A stretch of 64,000 nucleotides of DNA from Mercenaria mercenaria (GCF_021730395.1 NC_069363.1:53191001-53255000), one strand, 5' to 3'; positions 33,614 to 46,547 are shown, counted from the stretch's first letter. Notes: generated by a model not told the origin, from the sequence alone. Numbers and translations are program-made.

Positions 33614-34506
33614 ATTGCAAGATGCAATAGCTTTTCATTAATGGAAGGAGATAAGATAAATAAGCTATGACTGTTTCTTGGACTAGCAGACAGGGAATGA
33701 GAGAACTGTGGCCAGATTCCGCTTCTATCGGTATTCTAACCCATCACCTACAGGTTTAGAGTCTGACCATAAAAACTATTTGTTAAAAGAGTTGACTGTT
33801 CACTTACATGCAGAAAATACTATAGGGCAAACAAATAAAAAAGAGATACTGTTAACATCATCAGGGGCAATATATCAAAAGTTTTATGAAGCGCATAAAA
33901 CTATCTGACAAATGTATCCTTCCCTGTGTTGTCTAAGCTTTCTAGATAAAGCTTAAAACACAGTTGGATGAGACTGCATTCATATATAATCATGTAAACT
34001 CGAAAACTAATAGTCAGAATTAAAAGAGTTCTCAATATACTAGTATTTATCATTATAGTTAAGGAAAGGGCCGAGGTGATCAGATTTAAATGTTTTAAAT
34101 AAAAACGTAGCCCACGGTAACAGACATGTTTTATTTTCGCATTATCACTTCGCATTTATCAGTCTCATAATTTGCAGGATTATCTCAACTTTCAACTGAA
34201 GCATGCTGTTAACTATTTGATTTAAAACGCAAGAAAATGGCAGAAATTGTAGGTTTTAAGGACAGCTGGTGTGATAATGTTATACGAAACGATATTCCCA
34301 CGGTGAATATTTTGTTAAATGGTAAAATATCCTGTTTCGCAAGATCTATAAAAAAAAAGCTCAATTTGTGTCTTACAAATGGTGTCAAAAGCTAGCAAAT
34401 TGTTTGTACCATATCGAAGTATTTGTCAATTTATACTACATCATAAAGACTTCGCACACGTACCAAATTCACCCTGTATATCAAAACCAGAAATATCTAT
34501 GTACCT
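33614..34506. other. Intergenic DNA, nothing recognised
   Basis: Short open frames on both strands (33708-33908 and 33901-34155) lack any domain or splice support. Confidence 0.5.
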
Positions 34507-34751
34507 TATATGAGCCGCGCCATGAGAAAACCAACATAGTGGGTTTGCGACCAGCATGGTTCCAGACCAGCCTGCGCATCCGCGCAGTCTGGTCAGGATC
34601 CATGCTGCTCGCTTTCAAAGTCTATTGCAATTAGAGAAACTGTTAGCGAACAGGATGGATCCTGACCAGACTGCGCGGATGCGCAGACTGGTCTGGATCC
34701 ATGCTGGTCGCAAACCCACTGTGTTGGTTTTCTCATGGCGCGGCTCATATA
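34507..34751. mobile_element. Fold-back MITE, TATATGAGCC family, copy 1
   Basis: Ends TATATGAGCCGCGCCATGAG and CTCATGGCGCGGCTCATATA are reverse complements. The interior is also palindromic, with GACCAGCATGGTTCCAGACC against GGTCTGGATCCATGCTGGTC and CTGCGCATCCGCGCAG. Two open frames crossing it are by-products. I associate this family with bivalve genomes. Confidence 0.85.
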
Positions 34752-34878
34752 TAGGAAAGGCAATTAACACCCTATATAGATTAATTTTGATAGGCTCTTA
34801 AAAGCTAAAACATGAACATTTTGATAGCGTGGACAGCTGCATATTGTTTTTTATGCATTAGGTTTTCAAAATAGTCTT

Positions 34879-35091
34879 TATATGAGCCGTGCCATGGGAA
34901 AACCAACATAGTGGGTTTGCGACCAACATGGGTCAGGATCCATGCTGTTCGCTTTTAAAGCCTACTGCAATTAGAGAAACCGTTAGCGAACAGCACGGAT
35001 CCTGACCAGACTGCGCGGATGTGCAGGCTGGTCTGGATCCATGCTGGTCGCAAAGCCACTATGTTGGTTTTCCCATGGCACGGCTCATATA
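34879..35091. mobile_element. Fold-back MITE, TATATGAGCC family, copy 2
   Basis: Same structure and orientation as the copy 128 bp to the left, with ends TATATGAGCCGTGCCATGGG and CCCATGGCACGGCTCATATA. It lacks about 30 bp of the left arm, so the hairpin is asymmetric. Confidence 0.85.
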
Positions 35092-36872
35092 TAATTTATT
35101 TGTGTATCAATGCTGTTTAATACGTGCATTTCTACTGACACGTTTTGTAAGATATTTTAAGTATACCCGGAATGAACTGTTCTAGTAATTTGGTCGAGTG
35201 TCATAGTTTCATTTAAATTTTAACATTTTCTAAAAACATGAGGAAGGACTTTGTGAAATTCGTGACATTTTATTACACTGAAAACATCATCAGATGGTCT
35301 TTCCTCTCTTTGCTTCAGCAGTTTGTTTTGTTCCTTCAGGTTGTAAAAATAAGTCAACACCGAAACCAAAAATGTAAACATGATACAAATATAAAGTTGT
35401 GTAGCGTGACAGTTCGATTTATACAAAACACATACTGACATAGTTTCTTATCTGAAATGTCCACAATTACCTGCATGTTTTCTTTTCTTGCCTATCTGAT
35501 TAAGAAATCATTAGACATATTTAGGAATGCAATCTTTGATCTCAGTACAATTTGCATTCATAAGAAGAAAAACTTCCGTGACAGATCGTCATACCTTGGT
35601 TTAGTTTTCAGCTTTGAGGAAGAATTTATTTAACTACTTGCATGCAGCGTGTCAACATTCGGTTTTTTGCCTCTTAAATCTTTATTCGGTACGTCAGTGT
35701 CAATACGAGACTTTTGATTTTACTTTTACATATGGACGTACGAGGACATCCGTACCACTATGGCACATGGCAAATCAATTTGCAGCTCATGGACAAGGAC
35801 AAATTGTTTGTGCCATTTTGAACAACTAACTTTTAATCCTACCTTCCTTGAGAGAAGAGCAGTACTCTACTAACTCTTCTGTTAGTCAGGGTTGGTTGGA
35901 TCCCGGCTTATAATGGGCGTGCAGAATGAGCAGGGCAAGGCTGATTACTTTATTTAATAAAGGAAGGAGTAATTATATTAGCGTGTCAGCCACTCTGTCC
36001 AAGAGTTTATCAGAAGTTTCTCTCCCGGACTATTGAGGTAGCACTGCCGCCCTAAAGAAGGCAATGAAAAGGCAACAAGCTGAGCAATGTTACACTAACA
36101 ATATAGTCAAAATAGATAGCCACTGACATTGTCAATGCTGCTTCGATGCAGATGCCACGGCTTTAAGCTGTGGTTGTTTTTGATGGAAGCATTTCTAACC
36201 GTACCTTTGTGGTTTACTGGATTTTGACAAAATACAATGAATATATAAAGATGATACCTTTTAACATTGAATTATACTGAACATTCATTCATTTAGATGT
36301 TACCTTTCATGGCGGCAATAAATTGCATGACGTTTCCAATTTCTTTAACGAGGGTCACACAAAACATTTAACCGTAAATTAATCTTTATGCTAAATGATT
36401 TAATTCATTGAAATAAATTACGTTTGACACTTTTTATGGCCGTTCTTTTTCTAGAGATTGAATTTTAACTAGGGAAAAGTTTGACTCGTTTTTTATTGAA
36501 CACAAGAGTCAAGCGTATCTTTTATGGTTTGTTAATATTTAACTGAAGGTTAAGCCGTTCAAAAAATAAATAGTAAAAAAGCTACACTTGAAGTGAAACT
36601 AGGTCAAACATACTTGAAATATTTGTATTCATTCATTTGACTATTCATCCCTCAATTTTAATGTTAAAACTGCTAAATCGTGATTAAACTTCTTTATTAT
36701 AAATGAATAAAAATACATCAGCAGCAGCTCTGACAACTGGTTTGTATGCATATTTATCATATGTATTAACAGTATTTGAATTCATCACAAACTATTTCAT
36801 TAGAAATGTAAATAGTTTATACTATTCTATTTAGCTCGACTGTGATAAAACATTAAAGCTTATTTGAACCAC
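35092..36872. other. Intergenic DNA, nothing recognised
   Basis: No supported gene. Frames at 35220-35441 (minus), 35238-35438 and 35614-35829 (plus) are short and without domains. The stretch 35870-36110 is richer in G+C and may be an old repeat, but I cannot name it. Confidence 0.45.
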
Positions 36873-37003
36873 TCTCTATAGTCCGCTTCCTGGAAAAGCC
36901 AGTACCGGTGTCATATGGGAAGGCGCTTTTGTAGCATCAGTGGACCTCAAACCCACGACCCAAGGTTGAGCGGCCGACACCTTAACCGCTAGACCACCGA
37001 TCT
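36873..37003 (-). mobile_element. tRNA-derived SINE head
   Basis: On the minus strand GGTGGTCTAGCGGTTAAGGT is a tRNA-like box A region, and GGTTTGAGGTCC at the expected distance is close to box B. The following body ends GGAAGCGGACTATAGAGAG. Probably a short or 3'-truncated SINE. Confidence 0.65.
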
Positions 37004-37051
37004 TCTCACTGTAGAATGTAATTACAGACCGTTTTCCTGTAGAATGACGTG

Positions 37052-37366
37052 ATGTAAACAAGTAACATTACCATCTATGTAAACAAGTAACATAACCATC
37101 TGTGTAAACAAGTAAAATCACCATCTATGTAAACAAGTAACATTACCATCTATGTAAACAAGTAACATAACCATCTGTGTAAACAAGTAAAATCACCATC
37201 TATGTAAACAAGTAACATTACCATCTATGTAAACAAGTAACATTGCCATCTATGTAAACAAGTAACATCACCATACTTCACCATCTATGTAAACAAGTAA
37301 CATTACCATCTATGTAAACAAGTAACATTATCATCTATGTAAACAAGTAACACCACCATCTCAACA
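37052..37366 (+). repeat. 25-bp minisatellite, about 12 units
   Basis: The unit is CATCTATGTAAACAAGTAAC plus ATTAC. GTAAACAAGT landmarks at 37054, 37079 and 37104 give the period. There is one irregular unit near 37275. The array ends about 135 bp left of the segmental duplication's left breakpoint. Confidence 0.95.
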
Positions 37367-38191
37367 TTTAGCTTTTCGGCAATTAATAAAATCTTTGAAA
37401 ATATTGTTACGCTTGGATTATATTTTGTACTACAAATATCTCAGGTGAAAGGCCTTCTTGACTTACTAATTCTGTACGAATAGCGTGTTTGTAACTATAC
37501 AAATAATTCATTTTTAACTAAGACCGTTGTACCAACAAATGTATGGGACGAGAAGGGTGCGTTTTTGGTCAAATGAGGCATATCCTCTCATTTATTATGT
37601 AATTCACAGTTGTATATAAATGTATTTAGTTCTATGAATAATCTTGTGAAGTTGTAAGTTATTTGCGGAAATACAACTTAGTACTGGTTATAGCAACCTG
37701 AAACCGGATTAACAGTTTAAAATACTATTGAAGAATTGTTAAACAAAAATCGTAGTACTGAAAAATTCGCGGACTTTTGACGTACCCTTTAAAAATCAAA
37801 GATATTATTACTTAATAATCATTGAAACTGTATGTATTTGGATTAAGAATTAAGCTAATATTTTTTTAAGCCGGTTTTCATTTTTTGTCAATCCTTGAAA
37901 TACGATTCAGGCATTCTTAAGTAAACTGAATAAGCGACATTTAAAATATTATCACAGAAAACTGTTAATTGTCTCACATTATATCACAAATCTTTATAAA
38001 GAAATCGGACTATAGAATTAAGAATTAAGTAAAATTGAGTCACTATAACTGTGTAGTGTTGTTTCCAAAATATTTTCCTTAAGGATTCGGAGGATATTGT
38101 ACAAATATAGGATTTTCGTAAAATTGACTTACTATAGAACGCTTGATTAAACAAGTAAACATGAATTAGCACATTACTGATTCTTTAACAG

Positions 38192-38192
<1 letters not shown>

Positions 38193-38222
<30 letters not shown>
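38193..38222. repeat. (TA)n microsatellite
   Basis: About 14 TA repeats between ATAAA and AGAAAAG. The matching place in unit B (about 48378) has only a few AT repeats, so it grew in A or shrank in B. Confidence 0.9.
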
Positions 38223-38345
38223 AGAAAAGAAAATTATCAGTTAAAATGCCCCTACATACTTTTAAGAGGTGTGTAGAATGATGTATAACATATATTTGAG
38301 TTTGCTATAAATAGACAACATTCACAAACACATGATATTATGGAT

Positions 38346-38555
38346 TTAACCCTTACCACGACAAATTTCTATAATGAACTTGTCCATCTTTTAATTTGGA
38401 CAGTACCTTTTACTGTTAAAAGGGGTGCTTACCAAAAAAAAGACTGAATGGCGAACAGTGTAGAACTTGATCAGGCTGCACGGATGTGCAGGTTGATCAT
38501 GATCTACACTGATCGCAAAGGCAGAATGGATCATGTCCAGCATGATAATGGTTAA
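38346..38555. mobile_element. MITE, TTAACCCTTACCACG family, in unit A
   Basis: Starts TTAACCCTTACCACGACAAA and ends CAGCATGATAATGGTTAA. Contains TGCACGGATGTGCAGGTTGA and GAATGGCGAACAGTGTAG. The orthologous copy in unit B is at 48509-48724, so the insertion predates the duplication. Confidence 0.8.
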
Positions 38556-39069
38556 TGAAGGAAACATTAACATCTATAGAAATTTAACATAAGTTTAGTA
38601 TAACCCGATCACAGATTTATGATTGTGACCATTTACTGCATTTGAAGGGGGTTTTGTTTTCAAACAGTAAATAAATCATAAGCTGTAATCAAATGTAAGT
38701 AAATATTTCACTGTGAAGAATAAACAATTATTTTGATAACATATCGATATAAGCAAATAAAACGAGCTATTTATGAAGCTATATACAATTTCCGTTCCGA
38801 CAGAGTATTTCTATAAAGGTGTATTAAATTAGGCCAAGAATGTGGGTATAGAAAAAAATAGTTGGCATGAAAAGATAAATAAATACTTGAAGTACATGAA
38901 ATCCTATTGATCTTATTAAATCGGGATTTGCTATAGATCAAGGGAACATTTTTTGAAAATGTTTATTCAGTGACTTTCGCATTCTCTCTCTTATTCCATT
39001 GCAGAGCACTCTATCAAAACTCATTCAAACTGAGTCTAGGCCAAAACTGCTGGAAAATATACCAATTTA

Positions 39070-39190
39070 AGTAAATCACCATGCACTGAACACTAGTCGG
39101 GATATCAGTCGCGACAGGGAACTGAACTGGAACGCAGGCGTTCTCGTCCAACCTTCCAACCACTGCGCCAATGACTGCCTGGTGGTGTTT
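39070..39190 (-). mobile_element. tRNA-derived SINE, unit A only
   Basis: On the minus strand GTCATTGGCGCAGTGGTTGG resembles a tRNA 5' half with box A, and TTCCAGTTCAGTTCCC resembles box B. The corresponding stretch of unit B near 49200 lacks it, so it was inserted after the duplication or lost from B. Confidence 0.65.
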
Positions 39191-39599
39191 TTTATTTCTT
39201 TTTGACAAAACAGTTTCTCCTCAGATGTTCTGGAATAACGGGGCACAGAAAAAGAGTATCCACTTTAAAAGCGTATGAATACAGTGAATATAAAATTTCC
39301 AAGCTTAAAATTCATTAAGCTTCGTACTGTGTCAACCTAAGCCTGAGTTCAGCCTTTGTTCATCAATGTTCCAAGTATTTTATTTTCCATTAAATCTGTG
39401 TACTGATTCAGCACAGATGGAATTTTGAAGCACTTTCTGTAGTGTTAATAAATCCAACAATACTTTATTAAAAACAAAAGTTTAATACTGATGCGCGAAT
39501 AAACATGCCTGTGTAAATGTACTAAGACTTGCTTTTTAAAAAAAACGTGGTTTTCCGAAGGAGGCCTTAAATAAAATACAATTCGTTGCTTGTTTGAAA

Positions 39600-40165
39600 G
39601 TTGAGCCTTAAATTTCTGACATTAAAATTCAGAATTTGAGTGAGAGTAGTCTCAGTTTCCGTCCTTACAATTCAAGATTTGAGTGAAAGTAGAATCTCAG
39701 TTTCGGACTTTACAATTCAGAATTTGAGTTTAAGTGGAGTCTCAGTTTCAGGCTTTATAATTTAGGATCAGACTGAAAGTAGAATGCCAATTTTCAGACT
39801 TTGAAATTCAAGATTTGAGTGAAAGTAGAAACTCAGTTTCATACTTAACAATTCAAGATTTGAATGAGAACATAGTCTTAGTTTCAGACTTTACAAATCA
39901 GGATTCCATTGAAAGTTGAGTTTCATAGACAGACTTTACAATTCACGGTAACCGTTTCAGTTTGAGCAGTCTCACTTTCAGACTTTACAATTCAGGATTT
40001 GCGTGAGAACAGTCTCAGTTTAAGACTTTACAGTTCAGGATCTGTGTAAGAGCAGTCTCCGTTTTCAGACTTTACTATTCAGGATTTCAATGAGAGTGGT
40101 CTCAATTTCAGACTTTACAATCTAGAATTAGTGTGAGAGTAGTCTTACTTTCAGAGTAGGTGCTT
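39600..40165 (+). repeat. Degenerate ~50-60 bp repeat, about 10 units, unit A
   Basis: Units contain TCTCAGTTTCAGACTTTACA, ATTCAGGATTTGAGTGAG and close variants. Unit B holds only about three or four units at 50040-50215, so the array changed size after the duplication. Confidence 0.8.
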
Positions 40166-40699
40166 TGCTGAGGCAATATTAAATCTAGACACAGCAATAT
40201 GTGTTGAAAATTTGCAAACATTCTAAACTTATAAGACACATTTCTTTATGACTAAGGAACAAGAAATAAAACAGCTTTTGAAACTTTGTCCATTGTTATA
40301 CAATACGGGCAATGTAACATGTGATGAGACCATTTTCACGCGACAGTCACACAAAAAACCTAAATATAACTTGATTGTTTGAATGGTTACTTTGTTTGAA
40401 TAATGGTAACATCAAGATGCAATTATAAACATAATTGTGAATCATATGACATAAACAAATCCGTAACTCGTGTCAGACTGAATTATATCATCTTATACCT
40501 CGTAGTGGTTATCTCCCCTGAATTCAAGTAAAATCTCCGAACGTTTTTGTCAACATGAATATCACAATAGGATGAAATAAATTTTCTTTGCGTATTCCAA
40601 CAATGCCGACTTTCCAATACTTGCACAGACTGTCTTTCTTTAGGCAACGTTTCTGGCATAATGATCCAATGTGGTAGATGATTTCATGACGAGCTATTG

Positions 40700-43600
40700 C
40701 TAGGTACAGCAGTTACTTTGCTGCTTTTGTTCCTGATGTACATGAATACTAGTGACCATATTACCAGGGTAAAGCTGAAGTAGAAATTAGATGAACATGC
40801 ATGTTGCTGATTGAAACAAACATAGTATAATAAATGTCTAACACTGATAAGCCCCTTTATATGCCATTTGTATTTCAAAACTTAATAAAAGTTGATTTTG
40901 TGATCCTTTCTATATATTTACCTAAAGCCATGTAAGCGCATTTTCTTGAGGAGTGAGTACGATTTACATTTCAGTCATTTACATGCACCGTTATTGACTG
41001 ATCATATTACTCTAAAGTATTTAACCTTTAGCCTGCTACTAGTATTCAGTCAGTAAATTTTCAGTGAACACCCCTTTGATAAACAAGTGGTATTGACCAA
41101 ATTGAATGATGGACCAATCCATTTCAGAAATTTAGCAGGGTAAAGGTTAAAATATTAACATAAAAGGCATAAGTTACCCTCTTCCTATTGGCAAATATTT
41201 TCTTTGACAACAGGTCAAAGGCCTCATCTATATTATGATTCTTTTTGGCACTCACTGCTAGAACTGGCATATTATGAGATTCTGCAAACTGTAAAATAAT
41301 AAAACAAAACTATATATCAAACCCTTATGATGCTGAACAAGATTGACTCTGACTTTGGGACCAGTGTAGGTCTTGATCAGCCTGCACAGCCGTGCAGTCT
41401 GATCAAGATCTACATTGTTCGCCATTTAGTCAGTAATTGTTTGGTAAGCACAGCACCTCTTTTAACAGTCAATGGTACTATCCAAATTAAAAGATGGACA
41501 AGATCATTACAGAAGTTTAGCAGGGTAATGGCTAAAACCACGGCTTGAACCTTAATATTGAAAGGTAAATAACTTTGTGATATAAAAGAAACGCCTCTTT
41601 AAAATAAATTGTGAGTTGAAATTATTGAATTTAGAAGATGACTTCAGTTCAGGTAATAACAAGTGTTCCTTACAATGTACGAAGTGAAATAGAAACAGGG
41701 ACGAAATTCTATGCGCACATATCCCTTAAGAAGAAACCCTACAACTTTGTATGTATGGATGTGTAAATACTGAATGCAATGGCGGACAGGGACATACAAG
41801 TACAGGTACAGAGTGGGGAGAAATATTAAACTTCTTCTCTCAGCCACAAACTTGATAATAACAGGTTTATAAAGATAAACAGGGAAACGAAAAGTATAGG
41901 CATGAACTATATTGTTTCACTTCCGCAACGATTAAATTGTATGCATAATATAGTTGAATTAAAAAGTGTTATCAAAACAATTTAACAATGCATTTTGAAA
42001 ATTAAGTATGTAGTCTTATAGTGTAACAAGATATAAGTAAGGTTTACACACCGATTTGGCATCAAGAGAAGTGACCTTTAAGTCTTCTAGATCTGCTTTG
42101 TTCCCAACCAACATCAACTCCGGAGTAATATCACAGTTCTACAAGCAATGTTAAACTGAACTAGGTAGGGTGGTATTTGAAATATTCATTATCATAATAT
42201 ACGTTTATTCAGTTACACTTCCTACTAAAATCTATAAGAAGATCCGTTAGAAGCATCAAAATAATATCAATATGTTCATGAAAGATAGTGAATGAAATGT
42301 GCAACACCTCTCACGCCCCTAGCACCGGCTTAAGAGGAATTCTATTAAATAGGTATTCAATGGACTCCGTGATTCCAAAGGACCAAAAATACAACAGCAC
42401 TGAATCCAAGTAAATAAAGCATGTCGACAATATGATACAGAATCAATACTCATTATATCTTAGCAACGGTTTATCAAACTTTGCTTTCAGTGTTGGTTTA
42501 TATGGATAAATTCAGTTTCATATATCATAGCAAATAGTCTCGTCTCTGAAACAGACGAGCAAAACGAGTCAGCAGAATTGCATACTGCTCTCCTCAATAT
42601 GTTTACTAACATTAATCTGGTGGTGTCCGCCTTCAACTTCTCAGCTAACGAATGTAGACAATAGTTTGCAATCGCTTTCTAGAGATTTAAGGAACTAAGG
42701 AATTTAAGGGAAATAAAAACTACCATTTGAATCAGATCTATCCAATTTCGTATATTGTCGAGAGTCTTTTTTCTTGAAAAGTCAAACACTAAAAGTATAC
42801 CCTGAAAGATAATTAAAATTTCAATGAACATGTATAAGTATGAAATTATAACAATCTCCAAAAAGAATACATCTTTGTCACAAAGCTAATAACTTGGACT
42901 ATTAGTATTCAGGATGACCATCAAAAACTTATTTGTTGATGTAGCTCTGGTATTTTCTTATTTAACAGATAATTAAGATATCGTTGATCTGCAAATGGCA
43001 AAGAAGAGTGTTATTCTACTTCTTGCAGTTCAATCTCAAGAGGAAAAGAAACAATATTGAGAAAGGAGAGAGGATTCTACAGACCAAGGCTAGTATGTCG
43101 CTTTTAGCTTTGACAGCAATCCCTTTATACGATGTAGCAAAACGAATTAAAGGTGTTTTTTTTCTGAATGCACATTATCATACATGTGATACAAGAAGAG
43201 AAGTGTTCAAGTAACCGACCAAAACAGAACAACAATAGCAAAGATCCGAAAGAAAGAAAAAACTTGTAAGAACGCACCCTACCCCACGCTTAAATCAGAA
43301 CCCTACAACGGTGTATGTAAGCATAAGGGCATGATATACAAAAACAAATATATTGTCAAGCACAAGGAAGATGGAAGAAACATATAAAGGAATACAGTAT
43401 AAAGGAATACAGTGGGGCACCGCCTCTTGGAACAATCAGTAGGTGTAACACCGCTGGGGTGTTTTGACAAACCTAACACTTAGCTGCAACCATGTTCTAA
43501 AACAACTGTTATCTCTGCAAATAAAAGAAATGCTCTTGAAGCATAAATGCATGATTTTGCAGAAGACGAATGAGAAATACAATTAAGAGATCGACAATAC

Positions 43601-45521
43601 CGGACAGAAGACAAATATTGAAAACTATTGAAGTACTTCAGTCTCATTGAACTTTAAGATTCCCGCAAAATAAATAATCAAATAAAAACGTCTATAAAAA
43701 TCGTGCATATAATTATTGTGTCTATCAATCTCTGCGCTATTAAATTTTAGACAGTGTCCTATCTATTGATTTTGATTTTGATTATGTTTTGCTCACCTGT
43801 GCTTTTCTGTAGATGTTTTTGATAACAGTCCTCATATCCTCTTGACCTGCTGTGTCACTGCAAGTTTAAATGAGATGATCATACATACTATAATGAAAAA
43901 GGTGACCAGATTTTTAAAGTCAGCGTTCATTAATTTTAATTAATAAAATTGCGAAACTATAAAATTGACCAGCAAAACAAATGTGAAACTCGGTTTCAAT
44001 TTAATTTCAGTAATCAAAGATAGTTGGTCAGCATTAACTTTCACTAAATAAATACACGCGTATTTGGAAGATTGACTCAAAATGGGACGTGATACATGGC
44101 TCTTATTATCTAAACTCATCAATTGTGTGAGTGTCTCGTTGATGTGCTCAGAAACCATCTTTTGAAACTGAACAATCTTATTGGTCATCAGTTGTTACAT
44201 AAATGGTTCAAATAAATAATAACATTTCTTTAAATTTAATCAACTTACTAGACATAAAGCATAATGGGGTTTCCGTCGATTACAAGTTCTTTCTTCGAGT
44301 ACTCAGAACCTGAAAGAAAAAAGTATATTAAGCGAATTCATGAGCATAAGTTGTATTAAAACTTCTTTAGTGCGTAAACTGAAATCTTTATAATCAACTT
44401 TCCTGTAACTGAGTTTATCCTTTTTCTTTCAGTTTTTTTATACAGCATGTAGTTCTGAATAATATGTTTCCATTTCGGACAAGAAGGGTTATTAAAAGCT
44501 CTAACTGACACCTTTTCTGCTTATGATCTAATGATTAATGAAATTCGTCTCCTATATGAAAATAAAATAGCAACTAACTTTCAGTATCGCGGACATGGCC
44601 ATAATCCATGGGCCACCGGCGCCATCCTGCATTTTATATTTTGATTACATACTGTTCAGTTTCTGATAGTCGATAACTATCATACTTTCAGTATTTATGA
44701 GGTGCCTCATAAAGATACTTTTCAAAACAGAATCTTTTTTTCAAAAACCTGGTAATTTTAATGTTACAGGAAATACTTAAATATAAGTAAGATTTCTTAT
44801 AATTTGTGTTAAAAGTGCCTGCAACAGCTATCATGTTATATTCGGGAAATCATTGATCAGTCATTCCTTATCTATTAAAAAGTTTTTTATCAAAAGATAT
44901 ACATTTGAAATCATAATATTTAAGATTTGCGCGTACGTTTAAATAGCGTACATTTCAAATGATGGATAATTGTTATCACTTGAGAAGTTGTACACAAAGG
45001 AAACAATTCAAACTTACATCCTTGACACCAATGTAGCCATAAAACAGAATTGTTTTTAAGATTAGAATATTTTCTCTAAAACTAAGCCATTTACCTTTAC
45101 AATTACATCTTATTTTCTAAATTCTCAGTAATTAAGATTAAATTGATATTATATTTAATTAAAATAACCTTTTGGCAAATATTCTTGGTCATACTTGATA
45201 GATGTTTAGTATTTTAAATGCTGTGATTGGTATGTATATGTGTATATATAAGTCTCTTGTAACTCTATATTGAAAAGCAGCACTCATTGTGTTTTATACA
45301 TACTATATATGCTGATGAGACTATAAGAAATAATAAATAAATAAATAGATTCCTTGTTTTTTTTTTTCATCGACAAAGATCAAATAAATACCTATTGTTT
45401 GTACATAGTTTGGACCGTATTTTCCACTCGTGTATCTCTCTATGATAGAAGATTTTCCACAGTAAGGATCCCCCATAACAACAATGTTATACGTAAGATG
45501 TGTGATATTTGACTTCGCCAT
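40700..45521 (-). CDS. Rab-like small GTPase, copy A, seven coding exons, 200 residues
   Basis: Coding exons (minus strand): 45392-45521, 44249-44309, 43797-43857, 42724-42801, 42052-42138, 41178-41288, 40700-40774. They sum to 603 bases, 200 codons plus TAG, with GT-AG at every intron. P-loop GDPYCGKS at residues 17-24, Thr42 in YVQTIG, G3 DTAGQE at 65-70, G4 NKAD from residue 122, G5 SAK at 152-154. GILLVFDFSRKKT and NIRNWIDLI are Rab/Ras-like, and SNCCT at the C-terminus offers two cysteines for prenylation. It should be a membrane-attached GTP switch in vesicle traffic, by family only. The P-loop is odd: Pro-Tyr-Cys replaces the Ser-Gly-Val common in Rabs. I cannot assign a Rab subfamily. 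A donor (AG|GTAAGG) below 45621 and an acceptor (TTTGTTTTGTAG) above 45546 suggest a spliced 5' untranslated exon. Tandem partner of 51037-55811. Confidence 0.9.
41021..41150. mobile_element. MITE, TTAACCTTTAGCCTGC family, in intron 6 of copy A
   Basis: Starts TTAACCTTTAGCCTGCTACT and ends TTTAGCAGGGTAAAGGTTAA. The centre is shortened compared with 7829. The orthologous copy in unit B is at 51370-51493, so it predates the duplication. Confidence 0.8.
41319..41535. mobile_element. MITE, ACCCTTATGATGCTG family, in intron 5 of copy A
   Basis: Contains GGTCTTGATCAGCCTGCACA, CGTGCAGTCTGATCAAGATC and AAGATGGACAAGATCATTAC, and ends TTTAGCAGGGTAATGGCTAA. Shared with unit B (51667-51822), where the middle has been deleted. 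Confidence 0.75.
42290..42420 (+). repeat. Dispersed repeat, CACGCCCC family, in intron 4 of copy A
   Basis: Contains CAACACCTCTCACGCCCCTA, GCACCGGCTTAAGAGGAATT and CACTGAATCCAAG. Related copies are at 3410, 6360 (reverse) and 53670. Confidence 0.6.
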
Positions 45522-46493
45522 CAAGAAACACTTTGCGTATCATTTTCTACAAAACAAAACACTCGAATGTAAAACCTTTACACCTACTCAAATAGTCTAA
45601 GTGCAATTTAAAGACCTTACCTGATACTTATATGAGGTGATAGCTAAAGATGACAAAACAGTATTTTTAGTAATATAGAATACTTTCATCAAAATGACAA
45701 TATCTTTTGATCTTAAACTTTACAAAACATGGTGTTGTCGTGATTTAAAAAGGAAGTATTGGTTCAATGTACACTGGTACGTCACAATAGGAATTAAATG
45801 TAACTTACCTCAGGCTGTCACATTAACCATAATTATCATCCAGGAAATATAATACACTTACGTTTTAAGAGTTGTATATTTTTTAACACATCCTTTGAGA
45901 TAAACTGCGTAATAAGCTATATGGTTTCCTTGTATTGACGTTAAAGTTAAACACAATATACTGACTCAGTATCACATGATAAAATCCCACCCCTGTTTAA
46001 ATGTTAGTCCTTTTATCAAAATTACATCAAAACAAACAGCTGATTGTAAGGTACATTCACTAATGCACTAAGTGTCCTTCGATACAACACACATGACTAA
46101 ACGTGATTTTGCTCTTACAGAAATACACGTAAAAGTTAATATATACGACGGTAAATAAAAAAGGCATGACCTTATATTAAAACGATGTTTAATAACACTT
46201 TTGTCGTATTAGTTTTTGACTTCCATGCATTTGTTCTGTCGATTGTCAAGTTTAATTATTCAAGATTGGAAGAATATCTGCTCCTCCAAAATGGTCTAAC
46301 CATCATCATAACTACCAAAATGTCTTCCTACCAGTAAAGATGTCAGTTTAGGAAAGAGATCAAAGTCTGGCGGAGATATAGTATATAGAACAGCAGATGT
46401 TTGAAAAGTAAAAGTTCTAAAACCTGGGACAAATACAAAATCTGAAGAAATACTGTTACAAAACCTACAGAAAAGGTATTTAAATAAGAACTT

Positions 46494-46494
<1 letters not shown>

Positions 46495-46547
<53 letters not shown>

